A stretch of 49,729 nucleotides of DNA from an uncultured Granulosicoccaceae bacterium (GTDB lineage Bacteria > Pseudomonadota > Gammaproteobacteria > Granulosicoccales > Granulosicoccaceae): assembly GCA_937927895.1 (NCBI GenBank), contig CALGKA010000106.1:1-49729 (forward strand). The letters run 5' to 3'. Under the pieces are notes generated by a model, which did not search any database, was not told the origin of the DNA, and was given only the letters and a program-made list of their open reading frames with translations. Shown piece after piece: positions 45,914-49,729 of this stretch (positions within the stretch are counted from its first letter, which is position 1; every line of letters begins with the position of its first letter). A program made the position numbers and the translations under genes.

Positions 45914-45961
45914 TGGGGAATCCTTAAAATTTGAAAGCTCTAAAACCGAGCAAAGCAGTAA

Positions 45962-45990
45962 AGTGTAGCCCGCCAATTTATACGAGTCAA
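45962..45990 (-). promoter_or_regulatory. Sigma70 promoter of rplU
   Basis: TTGACT and TACACT are separated by exactly 17 bases on the minus strand, about 50 bases before the rplU ATG. The match is very good for a housekeeping promoter and fixes the rplU start, because the longer frame would begin upstream of it. Confidence 0.85.
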
Positions 45991-46512
45991 CCGAGTGATT
46001 AAGGTCTTGCCCACTCCTGCACTCAAAAAAGCGGAAAAGCCCGAAAAGACTGAGAATGAGCAACCATACAATGAGGTTCACACCCGTTTCTTTCACCCGG
46101 ATCAGCAGCAAAGGCCTCCTGCTAAAAAATCCCTCGCGCACGCTTCGGGCATCGCCAGCGGGACAATGCAATTAGGAATCACGAAACAGCTTCAGACCGG
46201 AACTTGACGGAACATGATCGGGGCACCTACTGGGGGAATCACGTTGGGAATCACGGATCACTCTTTGCCAGCGTTTTGCAAACCTGCTTACTGCAAACAT
46301 CCAACTCTTCATCTACAGGCGTAAAAACGGTAATACAGAAGCTTTAAGTCTATTGAACTATTGATTGACTTCTACACAAGCGGGCAAAGCCTGAATGTGG
46401 CCGTTCGCAAGCCACTTTATGGATCCGCAGCTGCCGACAAGGCAAAAAAAATACCCCAAACGATTAGCGCGACGACTAGAATACGCTACAACCAAAAGGA
46501 AGAACCATAGCA
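45991..46512. other. Gene-free stretch between rplU and hflK
   Basis: About 520 bases without a credible gene. GGAATCACG occurs three times (46175, 46235, 46247). CCCTCGCGCACGCTTCGGGC near 46130 resembles the palindromic core of the island repeat. I see no clear hflK promoter. Confidence 0.5.
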
Positions 46513-47571
46513 ATGGCGGTCATCGATCTAGACAAACTGCGCGAAGCACCAGACACGAAAAATCCCTGGGGCAAAAAACCAGGCACAGGTGGCGGCGGCC
46601 TAGGCACAGGAGGCGGCGGCCTTCCCAACCTCCCCAGTGGGATTTTCAGAATATTGGGCATGTTCGCGTTAATCGCACTCGCCCTACTCTTATATACCGG
46701 CTTCTACACCGTACCGAGTGACTCAATTGGCGTGGTGACGCGTTTTGGTGAGTACCAAAAGGAGGAATCAGCAGGCCTGCACTTTAAAATTCCCTGGGGC
46801 GTTGATGACGTCACTATCGTTCCCGTAAAACGACAACTCAAGCAAGAGTTTGGCTTTGCCACCCCCGGCGCTACCAACCCATCGCAATCGCGACAAAACT
46901 TCCAGGCGCAAAGCCAGATGGTTACTGGTGACTTAAACGCAGCCCTGGTCGAATGGGTCGTGCAATTTCGAATCGAAGATCCAAAAGCCTATTTGTTCGA
47001 TGTGCGCAACCCTGCAGAAACACTGCGCGATCTTTCAGAATCAGTCATGCGTGAAGTTGTTGGTGATCGCACCGTTGATGAAGTAATCACCATTGGTCGA
47101 CAAGAAATTGAAGATGAAGCGCTGGTTAAAATGCAAGTGCTAACAACCAAGTACGGCATTGGTGTCAGCATTGATCAGGTGCAGTTAAAGAACATTAACC
47201 CACCTAAGCCTGTGCAAGAATCCTTTAACGAGGTTAACCAGGCTCAGCAAGAGAAAGAAAGTCTTATCAATGCTGCACGCCGTGAGTACAACAAAGTGAT
47301 ACCGCTTGCTGAAGGTGAAAAAGATCAACGCATTCGTGCAGCAGATGGTTACCGCCTACAACGAATCAATGAAGCAGAAGGTGATGCTTCACGCTTCACA
47401 GCAGTATTTGAAGAATATAAAAAAGCCCCGGAAGTTACCCGCCGTAGACTCTACATAGAAACGCTTCAGGAGGTCTTACCGGGTCTTGATTCGAAAATTA
47501 TCGTTGATGAAAAATCGCAACAAGTACTTCCATTAATCAACCTCACCAATCAAAAGGAGCTAATCAAATGA
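46513..47571 (+). CDS. hflK: FtsH protease modulator HflK
   Basis: SPFH/prohibitin-family membrane protein that with HflC forms a large periplasmic cage around FtsH. The 352 residues begin with a Gly-rich cytoplasmic leader (GKKPGTGGGGLGTGGGG), then one membrane helix at about residues 48-68, the SPFH domain (VPSDSIGVVTRFGEYQKEES) and a long helical part rich in Glu, Lys and Arg. AAGGAAG lies about eleven bases before the ATG. hflC follows with an ATGA overlap. The usual upstream hfq-hflX genes are not present. Confidence 0.96.
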   Translation: MAVIDLDKLREAPDTKNPWGKKPGTGGGGLGTGGGGLPNLPSGIFRILGMFALIALALLLYTGFYTVPSDSIGVVTRFGEYQKEESAGLHFKIPWGVDDVTIVPVKRQLKQEFGFATPGATNPSQSRQNFQAQSQMVTGDLNAALVEWVVQFRIEDPKAYLFDVRNPAETLRDLSESVMREVVGDRTVDEVITIGRQEIEDEALVKMQVLTTKYGIGVSIDQVQLKNINPPKPVQESFNEVNQAQQEKESLINAARREYNKVIPLAEGEKDQRIRAADGYRLQRINEAEGDASRFTAVFEEYKKAPEVTRRRLYIETLQEVLPGLDSKIIVDEKSQQVLPLINLTNQKELIK

Positions 47572-48518
47572 AACCAATTCTAGTTATAGTGTTGGCCGCG
47601 CTTCTTTTATTTGTAAGCAACGCTCTTTACACCGTTAAAGAAACCGAACAAGTTATTATTACGCAATTCGGAAAGCCCGTTGGCAAACCCGTCACTGACG
47701 CCGGTCTTAAATTCAAAATACCCTTCGCACAACAGGTAAACCCAATAGAGAAGCGTATCCTTGAGTGGGACGGTAACCCGAGCAGCATGCCAACAAAAGA
47801 TAAACTGTATATAGCGGTTGATCTATTCGCACGTTGGCGTATCACAGACCCACTGCAATACTTTTTACGTTTACGTGATGAGCGCAGCGCGCAATCAAGA
47901 CTTGACGACATCCTTGGTAGTGAAACTCGCAACGCCGTAGCAAAACACGAACTAATAGAACTTATTAGAACCACCAAAGATCGTAAACGCTTAAGCGATG
48001 AATCTCTCACCGATGCAGATCTCGCCACCCTGGGTACACTCGTACCCATTTCTAAAGGGCGGGCATTAGTAGAGCAAGAAATATTCAATGCAGCGGCCAG
48101 CAAGGTAGAGGTATTCGGTATTGAGCTACTCGATATTCGTTTCAAGCGAATTAACTACAATGAAAGTGTAAGGCCAAAAATCTATGATCGAATGATCAGT
48201 GAACGCCGCCAAATCGCTGAAAGATTTCGCTCTGAAGGTAACGGTGAAGCTGCACGAATAAATGGTCTACGCGAACGCGATCTTAAAAAAGTACGCTCTG
48301 AAGCGTATAAAGAAGTTGAAGAGATCCGCGGTGCTGCAGATGCAAAGGCTACAGAGATTTATGCTAAAGCGTATAACTCAAGCGCTGATTCCAGAGACTT
48401 TTATGAATTCCAAAAAACAATGGATATGTATAAATCAGTCATAAAAGAAAACACCACACTGATGCTTTCAACAGAAAGCGAAGCGTTTAAATTTCTAAAA
48501 GGCATGTCGCCCGACTAA
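47568..48518 (+). CDS. hflC: FtsH protease modulator HflC
   Basis: Partner of HflK in the FtsH holo-complex. The 316 residues have an N-terminal membrane anchor (ILVIVLAALLLFVSNALYTV), the SPFH domain (TEQVIITQFGKPVGKPVTDA) and a helical region with GIELLDIRFKRINYNESVRP and MISERRQIAERFRSEG, all typical. The ATG overlaps the hflK stop (ATGA), so the two subunits are co-translated. A strong hairpin starts 20 bases after the stop. Confidence 0.97.
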   Translation: MKPILVIVLAALLLFVSNALYTVKETEQVIITQFGKPVGKPVTDAGLKFKIPFAQQVNPIEKRILEWDGNPSSMPTKDKLYIAVDLFARWRITDPLQYFLRLRDERSAQSRLDDILGSETRNAVAKHELIELIRTTKDRKRLSDESLTDADLATLGTLVPISKGRALVEQEIFNAAASKVEVFGIELLDIRFKRINYNESVRPKIYDRMISERRQIAERFRSEGNGEAARINGLRERDLKKVRSEAYKEVEEIRGAADAKATEIYAKAYNSSADSRDFYEFQKTMDMYKSVIKENTTLMLSTESEAFKFLKGMSPD

Positions 48519-48537
48519 CACTAACCGCTAGCTGTAA

Positions 48538-48570
48538 AAGATGTGCTGGAACCAAAGTCCAGCACATCTT
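48538..48570 (+). terminator. Hairpin after hflC
   Basis: A perfect twelve-pair stem (AAGATGTGCTGG, nine-base loop, CCAGCACATCTT) directly follows hflKC. The downstream bases CATATACC are not T-rich, so it may stabilise the mRNA end or act as a Rho-aided terminator. Confidence 0.6.
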
Positions 48571-48670
48571 CATATACCCGCTCGCCGTTAGTCATAATCC
48601 CACCATTCGCAAACCTTGCTTAGCGCGTTATTCAGTAGCTGTCTATAGGGAATTACTCTACTGTTAAACC

Positions 48671-48733
48671 GTTTTTAACTAATGCACAATCAATGCAGAT
48701 GCGTACTACTCGCTTGATGCATTAGTTAAAAAC
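48671..48733. repeat. Long inverted repeat (16-bp arms)
   Basis: Perfect arms GTTTTTAACTAATGCA (48671-48686) and its complement (48718-48733) flank 31 bases. Like the element at 25593 it is intergenic and has A/T-rich arms containing ACTAAT. The rest of 48519-48859 holds no gene. Confidence 0.8.
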
Positions 48734-48859
48734 ACAGAAATTCGTGCAAACCCGCCGTTCACATGTTAGCTTTTATAACTACTGAAATGCATCGACTCAA
48801 CTGTACAACCACACAGCAGTAAGCTGCTTATGAGCTTTATCTTTAAGGAAGAACCGACT

Positions 48860-49369
48860 TTGAGAATCATTAATGGCATTCGCCCACTCCAAACATCACT
48901 GATCGCTCTAGCCACTGTCGCATTGCTACAAGGTTGTCTACTCGCTACAGCTGTCATTCGACCTGTTGCAGAATCAGATAAAGACACCAGTGGCACGTAC
49001 GATGGCAGATGGACCGGACTGGTAACCAGGACCGCAAAAAAACAAGTAGGCCCCGGAAACTGGACCTTTAACTGCAATGATCGATCAGGCGACAAATACA
49101 TGATCGATATAAACAATGGCACGGTAACAACAAACTACAATAACCTTCGGCACAGCACTTTTATCAATACCGGCGGCAAGTTCAGATTTGAAATTCCAAC
49201 TGAACGTGCTGCAAAAGCCGCTGGCACTTCAGATAAATCAATCAACAATGGCGACATAACCGTTATTCTAGTGGGCGCTCTTGATGAGCCAAAAGCAGGC
49301 TCCGTTACATTCTCTATCGCAGAACTCAATGCTGGCTGCTCTTCCACTATTGCCTACACACAGCAGTAA
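48860..49369 (+). CDS. Small lipoprotein of unknown function
   Basis: Not recognised. TTG at 48860 has AAGGAAG eight bases upstream and gives 169 residues with a classic signal (LRIINGIRPLQTSLIALATV read from M) and lipobox LQGC; an ATG at 48830 would add ten residues without a ribosome-binding site. The mature part starts LLATAVIRPVAESD, then SGTYDGRWTGLVTR, WTFNCNDRSG and ELNAGCSSTIAYTQQ. The DGRWTG stretch and alternating strands suggest a small beta-sheet domain, and two cysteines could form a disulfide. It stands alone, about 340 bases after hflC. Confidence 0.7.
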   Translation: MRIINGIRPLQTSLIALATVALLQGCLLATAVIRPVAESDKDTSGTYDGRWTGLVTRTAKKQVGPGNWTFNCNDRSGDKYMIDINNGTVTTNYNNLRHSTFINTGGKFRFEIPTERAAKAAGTSDKSINNGDITVILVGALDEPKAGSVTFSIAELNAGCSSTIAYTQQ

Positions 49370-49421
49370 AAAATAACCCGAGCAGCAAGGCGCTCTTGCG
49401 GAAATCGCACGTTATCTTTTA

Positions 49422-49446
49422 GGAAGCCCGCCAGCATGAGCGAGGG
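49422..49446 (-). repeat. REP-like palindrome, reverse copy
   Basis: On the minus strand this reads CCCTCGCTCATGCTGGCGGG then CTTCC, the same pattern as 49581-49605 and 33699-33723. On the plus strand CCCGCCAG (49427) pairs with CTGGCGGG nearby, giving a second stem. Confidence 0.65.
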
Positions 49447-49580
49447 GCTTTCTGGCGGGATGCTTCAGGTTGTGTTTAAGTCAAAAGAAAAATAATAACT
49501 GATTGCGGTGACATTATTGAAGTCAGTTAGCAGTGATATTATTGAAGCCAGTTAAAAAGTAAACTTCAAAGTTTTTAAAT

Positions 49581-49605
49581 CCCTCGCTGACGCTAGCGGG
49601 CTTCC
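49581..49605 (+). repeat. REP-like palindrome, forward copy
   Basis: CCCTCGCTGACGCTAGCGGG followed by CTTCCTAACGAGC is an imperfect palindrome. The CTTCC-TnACGAGC continuation is shared with the 120-bp island repeats, so they appear to be one family. Confidence 0.65.
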
Positions 49606-49729
49606 TAACGAGCACGTCAAGCGCTCTTGCGGAATCGCCGGACTTCCTGACGAGTGTTTCTCATCCTCTGCTTAACCATGAAAGCGTCACCACCACCTTT
49701 ATACATCACGACAACGGCAGTAAAAATTG

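Larger units (their letters stand above)
49370..49729. other. Repeat-rich gene-free end of window
   Basis: No gene seen. It holds two REP-like palindromes, a direct repeat (CGCTCTTGCGGA at about 49391 and 49622), and a 25-bp-spaced pair TGAyATTATTGAAGyCAGTTA at 49509 and 49534. Confidence 0.6.

Noticed and set aside
45914..46171. N-terminal extension of L21 giving a 189-residue protein
   Set aside because: The extension spans the rplU promoter, lacks family support, and the internal ATG at 45913 has an ideal ribosome-binding site.

Overview
The window looks like a chromosome segment of a mid-GC gammaproteobacterium, probably free-living and aerobic; a marine lineage is a guess I cannot test. 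The backbone order carAB-greA, yhbY/rlmE, ftsH, glmM, tpiA, secG, tRNA-Leu(GAG), tRNA-fMet, rimP, nusA, infB, rbfA, truB, rpsO, pnp is the order I know from Pseudomonas-type gammaproteobacteria. Three departures stand out. A 14-gene complex I operon sits between the two tRNA genes. folP is absent between ftsH and glmM. A roughly 9-kb accessory island separates glmM from tpiA.

Layout from left to right. Positions 1-9328 (minus strand) hold the translation and RNA-processing operon tRNA-fMet, rimP, nusA, infB, rbfA, truB, rpsO and pnp; pnp runs off the left edge. A possible 60-codon gene fits between rimP and nusA with start/stop overlaps at both ends. Positions 9434-23992 (minus) hold nuoA to nuoN with nuoC and nuoD as separate genes, which encode the proton-pumping NADH:quinone oxidoreductase. 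Positions 24046-25439 (minus) hold tRNA-Leu, secG and tpiA.

Positions 25440-34410 are the island. A long hairpin and a tandem array of about 120-bp repeats come first, followed by three tightly packed minus-strand genes for large lipoproteins: one parallel beta-helix protein built as an internal duplication, and two related proteins with long acidic linkers. A broken family-2 glycosyltransferase is then cut off by a second array of the same 120-bp repeat in the same orientation. A multi-stem palindromic element and a probable glmM terminator close the island. This is the most likely place for undescribed biology.

Positions 34411-44052 hold glmM, ftsH, rlmE, yhbY (the only plus-strand gene here), greA, carB and carA. 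Positions 44323-49729 hold a major-facilitator transporter, rplU without the usual rpmA partner, hflK and hflC (regulators of the FtsH protease encoded nearby), a small lipoprotein, and a tail rich in REP-like palindromes related to the island repeats.

Several starts were moved from the longest open frame to the site with a ribosome-binding site or family agreement: pnp GTG, infB, nuoB, nuoC, nuoD, secG, glmM, ftsH TTG, rlmE GTG, rplU, and the last lipoprotein TTG. All family assignments come from reading the sequence, with no database search.
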